64,000 nucleotides of DNA from Polychytrium aggregatum (GCF_025602895.1 NW_026516225.1:248001-312000), one strand, 5' to 3'. Shown: positions 22,301 through 35,000, counted from the first letter of the stretch. Translations and numbers: made by a program. The notes: a model not told the origin generated them from the letters alone.

Positions 22301-23349
22301 ATAGTGATGGTCAGGCAACAGTGCCCAACACCACGCATATGGGATAGAGCTGTCCCGATTCTTGACACTTGTGTGAGGCCATAGGAACCATTGATCTGCA
22401 GTGGTGGCGGCGGCCGGATTACGTCAATGCGGATGAACCCGGTCGAATATTCACAAAGCACTGTCGACTGAATCTGCCCGGTGGGCCACGGATTGACCGG
22501 CGGCAGAACGTGCACATGTTACAGCAGCGACTGTCGCTCGGCGTCTTTTCCCTTCCCCGCAGGCCCGGACTGACCCAAACCTCGACGGCCTACATAAAGA
22601 GGACGAAGGGGGGGGGAGGAGAAGCAGCAAGCCTCCGGCCCTCGTCGTCGATCTGGCGCTCGCCGTCCGGCACTGACCTACAAGTGCATCCGGCAGCGCA
22701 AGGTAAGTTCAGCTGCCTCCGAGTATGCGTGCAGCCCAGGGAGACGGACGTCTCCCACGGTCTCGGGGATTCTTGGGCTCTTGGGCTTGGGCTCTGCGCA
22801 CACAAGGCGGCAGCTGTGCAGCTGTTGGGCTGCTGGAAGGCTACTGGACGACTGCAAGAGGGCTGGGAACCACACCAAGGCGAGGCTTGACCACGATTAA
22901 TATGCGGCCGGCGATACGCTTTTACATTTTTTCTTGCTTTTGCCTTCGCACTTTCTCTTGTTCGCGGACATACCCGATTGGTACAGACAAGAGCCAGTGC
23001 ATCGACCAGGGTGCTTCCTCACTCGGGGAGATAACGAAGAAGGTATGGACGCTTCGAAGTGGGCTTGGTGGCTCGCGGGCTCGACCTCCAATGACACATC
23101 GCTTGAAGGGAAGCCTTTTCATTTACCCACTGAAAGCGGTCGCTCTCCAGTCCCATCACAAGCTCAACAGCAATGACCTGCTCGCCATGGAGTCGGTCGG
23201 CTTCTTCTCGGCCCGCCCGGCGTGCACCCAGTAGCACCATCTGCGCGGCGCCATGCGGCTGCATCGATTGGTGGGTATGCTTGGGTGGTGAGGGCCACCG
23301 ACGATTGTGCACTTTGACCGAGATCGGCTGTAGCAGCGGTGGTGGGGGA

Positions 23350-23372
23350 GACACGCAAGCAAGCAAGCAAGC
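23350..23372. repeat. AAGC tetranucleotide run
   Basis: Five to six adjacent copies of aagc in non-coding sequence. Confidence 0.75.
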
Positions 23373-25179
23373 AAGAGGGACAGGCTCGCTCTGAGGCCGA
23401 CGGATTCTCCACAGCGCCGCGAGGGCTCTCACGGGCACGACGACTCGATGAACCCAGAGCCGCCACCGGAGGAATCAGGTGGCTGTATGGACTGGGCGAC
23501 AGCGACCGCCTGCGCAATAGCATCGATGCAGTGCATGAGGCAGTGAACAGAGCAGGTCGGTCTGGTACCTGAGCCTGTCCAAGTCGTCGGTGGCTCCCTG
23601 CGATGGCTCGCAGTGGACGGACTCGGAGCCCCGAGCGCCGCCACCGTCCAAGTACCGACAGCCTCGATCGGGAGAGGCGATGCCCAGGTGACTAGCCACC
23701 GTAGCCACAGCGCAATGACCTTGATCTATGTCTCGGGTGTGTGGCTTTGCGCTCGGCGGTGGTGCTTCATTCCAGGGCCATTCCGAGCCGCCTCTGTGGG
23801 GAAGATTACAAGATCAGGCGACCATGGGCAACACTCGAATCCGAAGAAGCAAGAGAGAAGAAAAAAAAAAACGCAAGCACACTAACCAAGGTGGCAGTGA
23901 ACGTGCCAGACAATGCGACCCACCCTTCCGCCTGTGTCGATGTGGTGGGCTGAGCAGGTAAGTGTTCCCACGGTTCCGTGGCTTGCGCCTGACCCGCAAA
24001 GTACTCTAGCCGCCCCCACAGGGTCACATGGGCGACTTCCAAGGTTGCCTAGATCAGATCGGATCGGATTGGACCAGCCGGGCAGCAAAACAAGGCTGGT
24101 GGGGCACCGCTTGTATCCTGCAGAGACGCGGATACACACCGGCTCGACGATAAATTGGCTGTGGCCGCAGGCGGTGAAGGTGCGATGGCATGGTGCAGCG
24201 AGGCATGTGTTCGTGGCCAATCCATGGCGCCAAAGGCGTCGCTCCCCCTCCCCGGCTCCAAGATGCAATTTAGGAAATGCCGAGGGATGCCCAGCGTTCT
24301 TGTTCGTGGCGATCGGGACGGGGGCGATGCACAGCGACAAGCACAGTTGCAAGCACAGGCACACCAAGCACCGGCCTCCCACAGGCCATATCCATGGCTG
24401 GCATCCACCGATATCGGCGGGTATCTGTCCGCGTGAGCAAGGGCGCCCCAACATTTCGCGCCGCTCAGCCTGGACAATCAGGCAAAACCAAGACCGCCCA
24501 AGGAAAAAAAAAAAGTGGTGCGGGTGGCACGGCGACACAAGGCACTTGCCCGGAGGAAGCACACACCCGGGACTGGGTGCGGAAAAAAAACTGCTGGCGC
24601 TGCCCATGGCCTGATGTTGCACAGGTCTTTGGCCGGTGGATGGCGTCTGTGCGCGGTTCGGCAAATCAGTAAATTGGATTGTGCGACCGAGCCCGGCTCG
24701 GCAGCAGCCGGTTGGCCGGGACAGCAAGCGGGGCGTGCACAGCGCAGCGACGCGTGTCGGCGGCGCTCGGTAGCGCGTTGGTGCGCGTGCTGTCCGCGTG
24801 TCGGTGCGACTCTGAGACGCGAATGCAATTTGCTAAATACCCGACGGACAAGGGGGCCAACAGCGACCGCCGGCCTTCCAGGTCAAATTTGTTTTTACAT
24901 TTTCCTTGTCACTCGGCCCGGCTGGCTCGGCTGGTCGGGCCGCCGGCTCCCACGGCCAGACGGGCTCGTGCCCGCCTCGATTTTGCTGGCGGTGCCCTTT
25001 GCGGCCTGGCCGCTTGCCGATCCCACGGTCACCCTGCCAACAATCCCACGGCGGACGAGGCTGTTGCGGGGGGGGGGAAATGGCAGCCGCAGACCACCGG
25101 AGTGTGCTGGGACAGCGACGGCCATCCACCGGCCGCGCAGTGCAGTCTGACGGCGCGGCCCTCGTCCGGCGGTGGCATT

Positions 25180-25208
25180 GCGCTGCGTTGCGTTGCGTTG
25201 CGTTGCGT
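25180..25208. repeat. GTTGC pentanucleotide run
   Basis: Five adjacent copies of gcgtt in non-coding sequence. Confidence 0.75.
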
Positions 25209-25661
25209 CGCATCGCAGGAAACAGACCGCCCTGCAAGATCCAGACGGCTCGCCGCAGCGGCGATTGAGACCAATGTTGTCGCTCTGTGTCGGCAGCGCC
25301 TCGGACACACATTGTCAGGCAGCCGCCAGCACGGCGCAGCGACACGCCAATATCACCAATGTCGGCCGCGACTCGCCTGACGGGCATGCCTGCAGCCGCA
25401 CGACCCAGACACGCCAGGGCCAGCCAACACAAGGCCTAATTCAAATTCAGCCCTGGCTGCCCTGGGCACAGGGCCATGGGCGCCAGCACGGGGAGTGCGG
25501 GGATTAGGCTGCCCACGCAGACCTTTTTTTTTTTCGCTTGTGCTGCCGACGGTCTCGCACCAACCACGGCAGCGAGACGGCAGCGAGACGGCGGTGCTGG
25601 CTCTTGCCGATGCGATTGCAGCAGTCGCCCAGCAGTCGCCTAACAGCCAAGCGATAGCGAT

Positions 25662-25700
25662 GCCCTGGCCGTGCCCTGGCCGTGCCCTGGCCGTGCCTTG
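25662..25700. repeat. Tandem repeat, unit ccctggccgtg
   Basis: Three to four adjacent near-identical copies in non-coding sequence. Confidence 0.75.
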
Positions 25701-26156
25701 GTCATGCAGCCGCCATGCCATAGCAGTGCTCCGCGATCCCTCTGTCCATCCAACTGCCACGGCATTTGGCCACCGTCGTCGCATCCGCCACCGCTCGCGA
25801 CCCTGCATGCGCTCCTGTCTCTCATCCGAGTCCATACCGGCCGTTGCCTTCTCTCGCCCCGCCCTCGCTCTGCCCTCACCCTGTCCTCGCTGCGCTCCTT
25901 GCCGCGGCCCTGCTTGTCTGCTGCACAGACACTGCCCCAGCCGCCCCTGGTCCCGCCTTTCCTCTTCTCGCTCGCTCGGCCTTGTCGTCTTCCGGCTTCT
26001 GGGTTTGATACAGCCCCATGGCCGTGCATAAGTAAGGGCGCTGCCTTGCCAACAAAGACCCTCCCGGGATTGGTGCAAGTCCGTCCTGGCCTGGTCGGTG
26101 GATGCAATCAGCCGACTCCTGCCCGGCTTCCATCCACCTTCCTGATACGCCTCAAC

Positions 26157-26164
26157 TATAAGTA
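26157..26164 (+). promoter_or_regulatory. TATA-like element of the zinc-finger gene
   Basis: TATAAGTA lies about 175 bp before the ATG at 26338, followed by a C/T-rich leader. A plausible TATA box, unsupported by transcript data. Confidence 0.45.
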
Positions 26165-26218
26165 GCCGTCCTGGTGCCCTGTCATCTGCTGCTCCATCAC
26201 GCCTGTCCAGCGCCTCCC

Positions 26219-26260
26219 CATCTGCACATCTGCACATCTGCACATTTGCACATCTGCCAC
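26219..26260. repeat. 9-bp tandem repeat (catctgcac) in the presumed 5' UTR
   Basis: Four to five copies of catctgcac between the TATA-like element and the zinc-finger gene start. Confidence 0.75.
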
Positions 26261-26337
26261 ATCTGCCCCGGCTCCCAGCAACCCAGCAACCCAGTCTTCC
26301 CACTCTTGCCATCTTCAGCCAACTCTCGCCATCCGCC

Positions 26338-27480
26338 ATGTATGCTCCAATGCTTCTGCCCGAGCAGCCATCTGCACCCTTCGGCTTCTTCCACCCCGAT
26401 GAGCGGCTTGTTGGTGCCCCATCGGATCTCGGCCTTGGCTTTACACCTGGACCCGCCCAGCCGTTCTGGCTGCCACCCCAGGATCTCAACTCGCTCCTCC
26501 AGGCTCCGAATCTCTCTGCTCCCGCCGGCCCCAATGCTCTCTGCACCGTCGACATGATCGACGAATTCCTCAACCTCAATGATGCCGCCCTGTGGGAGTC
26601 CTCCCAGTGGGTGTCGCCCGAACCCGAGGCCCATCTTGCCCTGTCCCAAGCCGACCAGTCCTTCCACGGCTTCCCTCCCGTCTCCCCGATCCCGCACGGC
26701 CTCGGTATTGCTCCGGCCGCGTCTTCGCAAGACGGCCTCGTCCTCGGCTCAAGTCGCAGCATGCCCATGCATGGCCCTGCATTCGTCCCGGCCCACTCCT
26801 TTGCCTCGGTTCCTACCATCGTGGTGCCATCCAACTTTAGCCCCGCTACCACCCCGTCGATTGGCCTCTCGTCGCCGTATCCGTTTGTTCCATCGCCGAG
26901 CTTTGCTGCCCTCTCGCCTTCATCCCTGCCATGCTCGATCCTTGACGCTGCCGAGATGGACGCCATGCTGCTGAAATCCGTGGAGCTCCCTGCCTGCAGC
27001 ATTCCTTCTCCGTCGCCCTCCATGTCACCGGCCGTCCTGCCCCCGTCCCCCTCGCCTTCGCCCTCCACTGCTCCGGCCGTCGCCTTTCCCGTCCCAACCT
27101 CGCCCTCGCAAACTGCTGCCAGCGACAAGCTTGCTGCCTCGGCCAACCGCAAGCGCATGCTCAAGAACCGCAAGAAGCGTGCTGCCACTGCCGCTGCTGC
27201 TGTCTCAGGCGATACGACCGAGTCTGCCCCAGCCGGCCCGGCCTCTCCCGCGGCCGAGGACGGTGCTGCTGCCCCTGCTGCTCCCGCCGACTCGGACTCT
27301 GTCGATCGCCCGTTCAAGTGCACCGACTGCTCAAAGACCTTCCTCCGCAAGCAGGACCTCAAGCGCCACGAAATCATCCACGATCCGCGCTCGCCTGGTT
27401 ACCGCTGCAACCACTGCGGCACTGGCTTTACCCGAAGCGATGCCCTGTATCGGCACATCAAGACCAAGCGGTGCTTCTAA
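26338..27480 (+). CDS. C2H2-type zinc-finger protein, probable transcription factor
   Basis: Single exon of 380 residues. The C-terminus holds two zinc fingers in tandem. Finger 1, FKCTDCSKTFLRKQDLKRHEIIH (split here for description: Cys pair C-T-D-C, then H-E-I-I-H), occupies about 326-348. Finger 2 (about 355-379) starts YRCNHCGTGFTRSDALYRH and ends in Cys instead of the second His, giving a C2HC variant. A basic patch RKRMLKNRKKR about 50 residues earlier may be a nuclear signal. The remaining 280 residues are Pro/Ser/Ala-rich, typical of an activation region. It presumably acts in the nucleus on DNA; the target is not predictable. Long frames on the opposite strand are shadows of the GC-rich coding sequence. 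Confidence 0.85.
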   Translation: MYAPMLLPEQPSAPFGFFHPDERLVGAPSDLGLGFTPGPAQPFWLPPQDLNSLLQAPNLSAPAGPNALCTVDMIDEFLNLNDAALWESSQWVSPEPEAHLALSQADQSFHGFPPVSPIPHGLGIAPAASSQDGLVLGSSRSMPMHGPAFVPAHSFASVPTIVVPSNFSPATTPSIGLSSPYPFVPSPSFAALSPSSLPCSILDAAEMDAMLLKSVELPACSIPSPSPSMSPAVLPPSPSPSPSTAPAVAFPVPTSPSQTAASDKLAASANRKRMLKNRKKRAATAAAAVSGDTTESAPAGPASPAAEDGAAAPAAPADSDSVDRPFKCTDCSKTFLRKQDLKRHEIIHDPRSPGYRCNHCGTGFTRSDALYRHIKTKRCF

Positions 27481-29379
27481 CTTGGCAGCCCTTTCCCACT
27501 CCCTTTCCTGTTGCGCCAGTGCGTCTACATACTGATGTCCGTCGCCCTTTCTCTTTTTCCGCTTTTCTATCTTTGTTTTTGCTTTTGCCGCATCCTGGCC
27601 CCGACCCCTCCAGCTCTCTTTCCTTCCCCGCGGCTTGCGCCCCTTGCCGTTTACGGCGACGGGTCATTTTGATCTTCCAGTGGTCGCTATTTAAGTATTT
27701 ATTAAGTCAACCTGCCATCGCGACGCTCTCGCTCTCTCCGGGCTCTGTGTTTCTCCCTCTGCTTTCTATACCATCCATTCATTCACCTACTCTTACACAA
27801 CCACCTTTCACATCGTTGCATTCGCCGAGCCCCCCCCTCCACGTATCTTCCCCTCTTCAGCATGGCCCCCTCTATTTATCTCACATACTCGCTCCGGAGC
27901 TCTCTCTTCTCCGATCCAAGCAATATTCATCTTTTGCACATGCCCATCGGATGTGTCTCGACGCGACCGAGGGCTTTGCAGATCCGTTTTTTCCTTTCCT
28001 CGCTGCTCCCCAGAATTCATGTATATGCTTGCGCATTGCGATACATCGCCTAATACAGCGAAAGTAAGAAACAGCATCCATCAGGCAGCCCCCGGTCTTG
28101 GAGGAGGAGGGAGGACATGGCGTGCATTGCAGCGCGGGGCAGCGGGATGGCCGATCGCGCGCCAAACCCGTCTGGGACGCGTGTCTGGCGAAGGGCTTGT
28201 TCGTCAAGGACTTGGGGACATGGGACATGCTGAGCACCTCCGCCCGCGAATCAGCAGCTCCGCTGGGCAACCGGGCACAGGCCCCATTCAGGCAGAGGGC
28301 GTGCGCTGCGTGTCGGGCCTGGCTGGCCATCCCTATGCGCTGGGCTCGGAGCAAGCTCGCCGCGGCCTCCTCATCTCGCCATCTCGCCATCTCGCCATCG
28401 CGCCTCCACAGAGATTGCAGCTATCCAGGAGGGACATGCCGATTCGTTGTGTTCCCGGCGTGGTGCTCTCCTCGCCCAGCGATTCGCCTGCTCCAGCCAG
28501 CGAATCAGATCGACGCCAAGCCGTAATGGGCCCAGCCTGCGTTTCGATGCGAGTTCAGGTGACCCAGCAAAGGCCGCAGACCCAGCCAAGGGCAAGCCGT
28601 GCGACCCAAAAGCCAGAGGCAAAGGGGGGGACAGCGCCAGCAAGAAGCGACGCAACGCGCAGGAAGGCAAGGCGTCGCCAATGTGCTTGCGCAAGGCTAC
28701 GACCATGGGACGTGGATACCAGGGCTGCCCTTGGACATGAGGCCAAGGCAGGAAGGACGAGAGGTGTCTTGTTCTGCCGAGCAAGGGAGGGGAGTGCGTG
28801 CTTTCGCGCCTTGCGAGGCGAGGCGTCGAGGAGGTGTGTGCCTCGGGCAGGGGATCGAACGTGGCCACAGAGTCGCGGCGGTGGAGGATGTCGCTGGCCC
28901 ATCAGCGGCACCGATTCGCCGTGTTACCGCCAGCCGCATGGGTCGGTTCTGCATCTCCCAACCCCTTTCCCTCGAGTCGCAGCTGAGATGGGCCAAGGCC
29001 GATCTGTCGTCCTGTCTGCGAACATGCCACCAACCGACATCGAGTCCGGCGCGGTCTTGGTGTGCCACCGTTCCCGCCTTTGGTCAAGACATGGGCATCC
29101 ATGGTGATCTGCTCGACTATTTCCGACATCCATGTCCATGACTTTATTCCGCCTCGTCAACAAGAATGGGGATGCAGCCAACAAGCGTGGCAGCCGAGAC
29201 TGACAACATTGAGCGAGCCACGAAGACGCAGCAGTGGAGATCGACAAACGGGTGAACAGCCGTGGGGATGGCGGGGATGGCAGAGAACAAACCAGTGTCT
29301 CGCTTCGAATGGAGACGTGGGAGAGCCCACATACCCCCGTCAAACACCCACTCCCTCGCGTCGTGTGGATAGCACCGCA
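27481..29379. other. Intergenic region between convergent zinc-finger and GPN1 genes
   Basis: 1.9 kb flanked by convergent genes. The first part is C/T-rich 3' UTR-like sequence with an AT-rich patch near 27690-27705. A short tctcgccat repeat lies near 28372-28400. No coding evidence. Confidence 0.45.
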
Positions 29380-31695
29380 CTACTTGCGCAAGAATCGGCC
29401 AAATGACTCGTCTTCGCGTCTCTCGTCTGATCTGTCGTCAATATCTGCCAGCGATACCATATTGTCGTGAGCAACCGGCTCTTCGCTCTGCGCTATTGCT
29501 TGGTGTGCCAGCTTTTGCGACTGGTCCCGTCACGCTGTTGGCCTGCACTTACCGTTGTCAGCCATGCTTTCGTCGTCTTCGTGGTCCGAGCGCGGATCTT
29601 CGTTGTCGGCGAATGCTACTTGAGCAAGGATCAGATATGAAAATAAGGGCGGGTGCCCAAATGCAGCAACTTGCCCGACGCCACTGCCAGCACACCCCAC
29701 CCAATTTTACCGAGCACCATCCGTCGCCTCCGGAGCTCGGCACCGATTGGCGTACCCGATCTTGCCTCTCCTGCCCCCCTCGGGTGCCTGCTGCCCGTCT
29801 CGCAGAAAGTCGCTCCGTGCAGGACTGACCTTGGGAGGCATCCACCACGACCTTGCTGCCCTTGGTGATGTGCATGTCCTTGACCAGTTTGGCCAGGCTT
29901 TCCTGGCGCTGCTGCTCCTTCTTGGCCTCTCTCTCGCGCACCATTCGCTCGATATCGGGCTTGTAGTCCCTGGTGATCCAAAGCATATGCAGAGGATCAG
30001 CGTGTCAGCCATTTCCGCCAATCTGCTGCGATACGACGCAGACGAGTAGACTACCGAGCGGCCTGGGCTCTGCTGTGACCAGACGAGACCACTCACGTTT
30101 CATACTCCTTGACGGCTTCGTCGATGGCTTTGAAGAGATCAGACATACCGGCGCCTGTCACTGCCGAAACGCCTGCAAACTAAGGACGCAGAGGGCTTAG
30201 TCGTAACCCTTCCGTGTCAACCACCAAACATCGCGATTCAAACGATCGCATCTGGTAAAGGAGCCACCGGCACTACTCACACGCAAGTGTTGGTAAAACT
30301 CGTCCAGGACCAGGCACATCGAGTTGACAAGCGTCGCCATGTAGCTTGTGTCCTCTTGCAGCGCCGCCTGGAAGCTGTCAAAGTTGGTCATCCATTCGAC
30401 AGCAAAGTCATGCGACACCACGTCGGTCTTGTTGAACACCAGCACAAACGGCAACTTGGTCTTGTACAGGATGCTGCAGGCATACAGCATGTTGGACATG
30501 AACGTTGCCGGGGCCGTCGATCGTGCCGTGTCGATGATATAGCACACGACGGTTGGGTAAGTTGCGGCCAGAGACTCGGTGATGATGGCGCCAGACGCAG
30601 ACCATGTGAAGATCTCGATTTGCCCCGGAGTGTCGACAAGGATGTAGCTGGCGGTTTCGGGCGGAAGCAGAGGGAAATCAGCCGATTGGCCATCGACAAG
30701 AAACCGGTCAAGCCATGAAGCATGCCGGTTCAATGGCGGTCAGGGAGCAGTTGCAGAGGAGAGCGTTGTCAGATCGCGGCTCTAATCCAAGTTCGGATCG
30801 AGGGGCGACTGCGGCTTCATGTCTCGTGCCCAGTTCCATGAACTGCCCCACGATTGATCGGAGCCATGCTTACTCGAGACTCTCGGCACGCTTGTCGACA
30901 AACGAAAGCACTTGGTCGAATTTGGTGGTAAAGAGGTTGAGGGACGTCAGGATGCCGCCGTTGGGTCCCAAGTTGTATCTGGGGGGGGGGTCGAATGCCG
31001 CCCAGCCCGATGATGGAGTCGTTAGCGTCGGCAGTAAACACGAGACTTCATGAGCCGCTCAGTATCTGCCACGAGGGCCGAGATGGCAGAGGTGCACTAT
31101 CGGTCTTCAGCAAGTCGCCGCAGTATCCACTACGGATTTGGGCCACCGGACGGGCGATCGGATTGCAATCGGATTGCAATGCCGAATGATCGCCTGTGCT
31201 GGCTGCCGAGCTGCTACGATCAGCGCTGGCCCGGGATATGCTCGGTCTGCGGGTTCGAGGTTGGTTCCGTGGACAGCCGGCGCATCAACTTACTGCTTCA
31301 TCACCTCTTTGTAGTTGATGGTATCGCGGATGTCGATGTTGGCTCCAAAAGGCATGTGGCCGACGGCAGGATCCAGGTTGATGACGTACGGCTTCTCTTG
31401 CTGCGAGTGAATGTGCGAGTTCAGGCGCTGCGGAGGGCGACAGGGTGTGAGCCCACATATAGATCGCTTGCATCCAGACCATCATCAAGTATCCTCCCCT
31501 GGCCAGCCGCCGCCATTGATGCAGCCCACTCGGCCTTGATCTGTGAGCCAGCGATTCTGGGCCAAGCTCCGGTGCAGCACGTTGCCCCGCAACACATACT
31601 TGCATGAACGTTGTCTTGCCGGATCCAGCCATCCCAATACACAGAAGCACCACGGGCTTCTTGCCCCCGCTGCTCGCTCCCTCGGACGTCGACAT
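29380..31695 (-). CDS. GPN1: GPN-loop GTPase 1 (RNA polymerase II assembly/import factor), 8 exons
   Basis: Minus-strand exons 31695-31600, 31427-31294, 30978-30874, 30647-30281, 30179-30097, 29969-29830, 29618-29553 and 29444-29380 give 351 residues with all phases agreeing. GPN1 (yeast Npa3, human XAB1) helps assemble RNA polymerase II and carry it into the nucleus, usually with GPN2 or GPN3. Visible motifs are P-loop GMAGSGKTT (21-29), the defining Gly-Pro-Asn loop LGPNGG (80-85), G3 VDTPGQ (116-121), the family segment [19 protein letters not shown], and NKTD (184-187). A charged coiled-coil-like helix ([18 protein letters not shown]) and an acidic tail follow, as in other GPN1 proteins. 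Intron 6 starts with the less usual GTCAGT. Its neighbour at 32051 is transcribed divergently. Confidence 0.95.
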
Positions 31696-32050
31696 GGTTG
31701 GCAGATCGCTGGCGCAGACGCAGATGTGGGCTGCGATGTGGTGCCGATCCTGCTGGCTCGGGCTGCCTGTTGGGGTCGCACAGCCAGCGGTCTCGGCCTC
31801 GCTTTTCTCGCCGCGCTCTCGCCGCGCCCTCGTCTCGCCATGTGTCTGAGTCTGCTCTGCTGCGCACACAGCCTGTGCTGCGTCGTCCCCGTGCGCAGCG
31901 GCCGAGGAGGCTCTCGCTTGCGCCGAGCCCCCAGCGAGAGGCCTCTCGTGTTCTGCGTCCGACACCGCCCCGCCCTGGGTCCTTCCTTGCAGGGTTGGTC
32001 GCATCGCCTGCGTCGGTTGCATTGCCCACATCAGTCGCATCCGCCCCACC
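31696..32050. promoter_or_regulatory. Divergent promoter region between GPN1 and the beta-solenoid gene
   Basis: The two start codons face away from each other across 355 bp of C/G-rich sequence. It must hold both 5' leaders and core promoters. No clear TATA element is seen. Confidence 0.55.
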
Positions 32051-35000
32051 ATGCAACGGCCGCTCGATATGGGCTCCGAGGCCTCGGCCAGCCCCACAGT
32101 CCCGCCGACCGAGGAATCCCTCCGCAAGATGCTCGACCGCGAGAGCCACTACAACGAGGCCTATCGGTCCTGTCCTTGCCTGTAAACTGTTGCCAGCCCT
32201 GCCTCCCTTCCCCTGCATATGCCCTGGCGCTGTCTCCTTTCTTTGCCCGACTGTGGCTGTTCTCTCCATCTGATCACGGACGAGTCTGCAAGATATGGAG
32301 GCTGATGTCGTCTACTGCTTGCGCTTCCTTGCTATCCTGGACGCAGGTACAAGAGCGAATCGATCACCATCCCGCGGGACACCATCACTGGCATCGCCAT
32401 CGTCGCCGAAGGCCCCATTGTGAGTCATCAAGCCGACAGGTCGGCAATGGGGATGGGCCTCGTTGAAATGCTGGCCACCAGCGGTGTTCGAGTAGATAGC
32501 TTGGGTCCACCAGCCCGCCTGTTTGAGCAGAGTGTTGGAATGGAGGAGGTGTTTCCTTAGACAGCACCGATGGGCGCCGCTTGGGATCCGAGCGAAATAC
32601 TCGCAAGAGACTCGTTCTTGGCATCCGCCTCCGCCAGCTACCGCCCGGCGCCGTCTCGTCTGCCTTCTCCAGCCCCGATGCTGGACGGCGTATTCTGATT
32701 TCGCATGCTATGTGCTGAGTGTCTCGACTTCTCGCTGCACTGAATCTCGCAGGACGGCCTGATTTGGTCTCGGGTCGACCACTATTCCATCGACGCCCGC
32801 AACATTTCGATCCGATACAATGTCTTCTCTTCCTCGACCGTTTCCAGCAGCTGCATGCAAGTTCTGCCCAACACCGAAAGGGACCGAGGGGTTCCTGAGC
32901 GGTATTCGCTGAAAATCAAGGTATGGTTTTCATCCGAACCTGTCGTTCGAGCAGCAGCGATGGTGACGATGCACCGTAGACTCTCCTCTGGTGCCGCTCC
33001 TGTGCCTGCTCTGGAGTTCCAGATTGCTCTCGGGACATGGCGTATGACCAGGAACAAGGATAGACAGCAAGAATCATGACTGACCAACTCATCCAATCAT
33101 GCAACTGGCCACCACCATCACCATCACCATCACCATCACCATCACCATCACCATCACCATCACCATCACCATCACCATCACCATCACCATCACCATCACC
33201 ATCACCATCACCATCACCATCACCATCACCATCACCATCACCATCACCATCACCATCACCATCACCATCACCATCACCATCACCATCACCATCACCATCA
33301 CCATCACCATCACCATCACCATCACCATCACCATCACCATCACCATCACCATCACCATCACCATCACCATCACCATCACCATCACCATCACCATCACCAT
33401 CACCATCACCATCACCATCACCATCACCATCACCATCACCATCACCATCACCATCGCTGCCCAGCCATCGCGCGAGCTAATGTCAAAGGAAAAGTACAAG
33501 AACATCAAGTTTTTCGTCGTCGTCGAGGTCATCTTTCCTCCGCTCCTGCCGCACTCCAAGCAGCTCGGCCTGAAGCTCCAGTCCGAATCCCTCGACATTG
33601 TAGTCGACAATGCGGTCGAGCTCTTGGAGCTGGAGCTCTCTTCCAAATCGTCATACATCTTCGTCAAGGTATCGGATCGCATCCTGACAATCGTTGCACA
33701 GGGCAGTCCGATCGACGGGTGTTGTGGAGCACTGATAACCGTGGTCTCCATCTGATATATCTGTCTCGTGTCCTAGAATACGCTCGCCGATCACATCAAC
33801 ATCTTCAGCGAGTATGGTGCCATACATATCGAGGTGTGATTGCCCACAAACTCTCCAGCAATGACATCGTCTCCTCACAGCACAGGCATTGTCTTGTCTT
33901 GTTTCTTGTCGTATTTGCTTCTGAATCTTCATGCCAATATCCAGAATAGCAATGCTTCCCTCAGCATTCTGAATCCAAACGGCCCAGTGACGCTCAAGGT
34001 ATGTATATGTAGACTCCATCCATATCTGGCTGCCTGTCCTTAGATACCCTCAGTGTCTCATTCTGCACCAACTGGCCGTTTATCGTCAGAACTCGTTTCT
34101 GGCTGCGCTTCAGATTCAGTCGGATCGGAAGGTTTCGTTATCGGTAAGCCCAGTACCCATCCACTGTCGCCACACGCCAAGTGTCAAAACGCGACACTGT
34201 CCGTCCAAAGACTCTTGCCGACTATGCGCTGATGCGTCCTTGTGTCTCTCGATCACTAGAATGTGCAATCCCGGTCACTATTTCTCTCGGGATGCTGTGA
34301 ACTTGATATCTTCGTACGTATCGCCATTCTCCCCAGAGCGTTGTGCCAGCAGTCCGTGCCAGTCCTGACCCGATGTTTAACGTTGCCCGTTTCTACTTTC
34401 CTCTACACAGGACTGTGAGATCATCGACAAATGCGAGCTGGTATCTTCGGGCAACAGTAAAATCACGATCAATGTATGTCGCGCTATCGTACCATCAGCG
34501 TGTCTCGAGCTTACCAAGACCTGACAGTCAGCTAACCGTGCCAATGCAATCCATATACATCGGGACATTTGTCGCAGGGAATGATGACGCACGACTTTTT
34601 CACCAACATCTCCAACGGCCAATTCAACATTGCGGTAAGAGTACGGCAGTCATATCGGTCGATGTATGCGCGTTTGATATCGAAACAGTATCGTATCCAA
34701 GTCTGCTGATGCCGGCGCCGTACATGACGCTTCTTGTCATACAGTCGATCCAAGCTCTGGGGCGAGTGGCATTGATAGGCTCAGGCGGGTCCCTTGATGC
34801 TGTGGTAAGTCGCTTACCTGTATTCAGGGAGGTCATGGCGCACATACGAATGTGCTTTGGTCTGTGAGAATTCAGTTGTCGGAGACAGCCTCATCCATTC
34901 TCTCTCCCTCCCCCCCCCTCTCTATCTCGCAGAAAGTGACTGTTCCCCATCTCGAAATCAAGTATCAAGGAGAAGCCACTGGTCAGCTAGCGGTGGGTCT

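Larger units (their letters stand above)
21095..26337. other. 5.2-kb region without a recognisable gene
   Basis: No frame shows family motifs or a consistent exon pattern on either strand. The stretch contains several microsatellites (20-mer at 21381, GGT/GGC at 22252, AAGC at 23350, GTTGC at 25180, 12-mer at 25662), A-runs and poly-G tracts. Its right end carries the zinc-finger gene promoter. It could hold lineage-specific exons or decayed mobile DNA, but nothing readable supports either. Confidence 0.4.

Noticed and set aside
23350-23372. AAGC repeats considered as a CRISPR-like or attachment structure
   Set aside because: A plain tetranucleotide microsatellite without spacers in a eukaryotic context.
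25353-27377. 674-codon minus-strand open frame overlapping the zinc-finger gene
   Set aside because: Low-complexity Gly/Ala/Arg-rich antisense of the C2H2 gene and its leader, with no motif.
28840-28870. Minus-strand GTTCGATCCC resembling a tRNA T loop
   Set aside because: Flanking bases do not form a T stem or acceptor stem.
33076-33755. Long open frames on both strands reading as Ser-Pro, Ile-Thr or Met-Val dipeptide repeats
   Set aside because: They are translations of a 6-bp microsatellite inside an intron; the real exon starts at 33465 and uses a normal acceptor.
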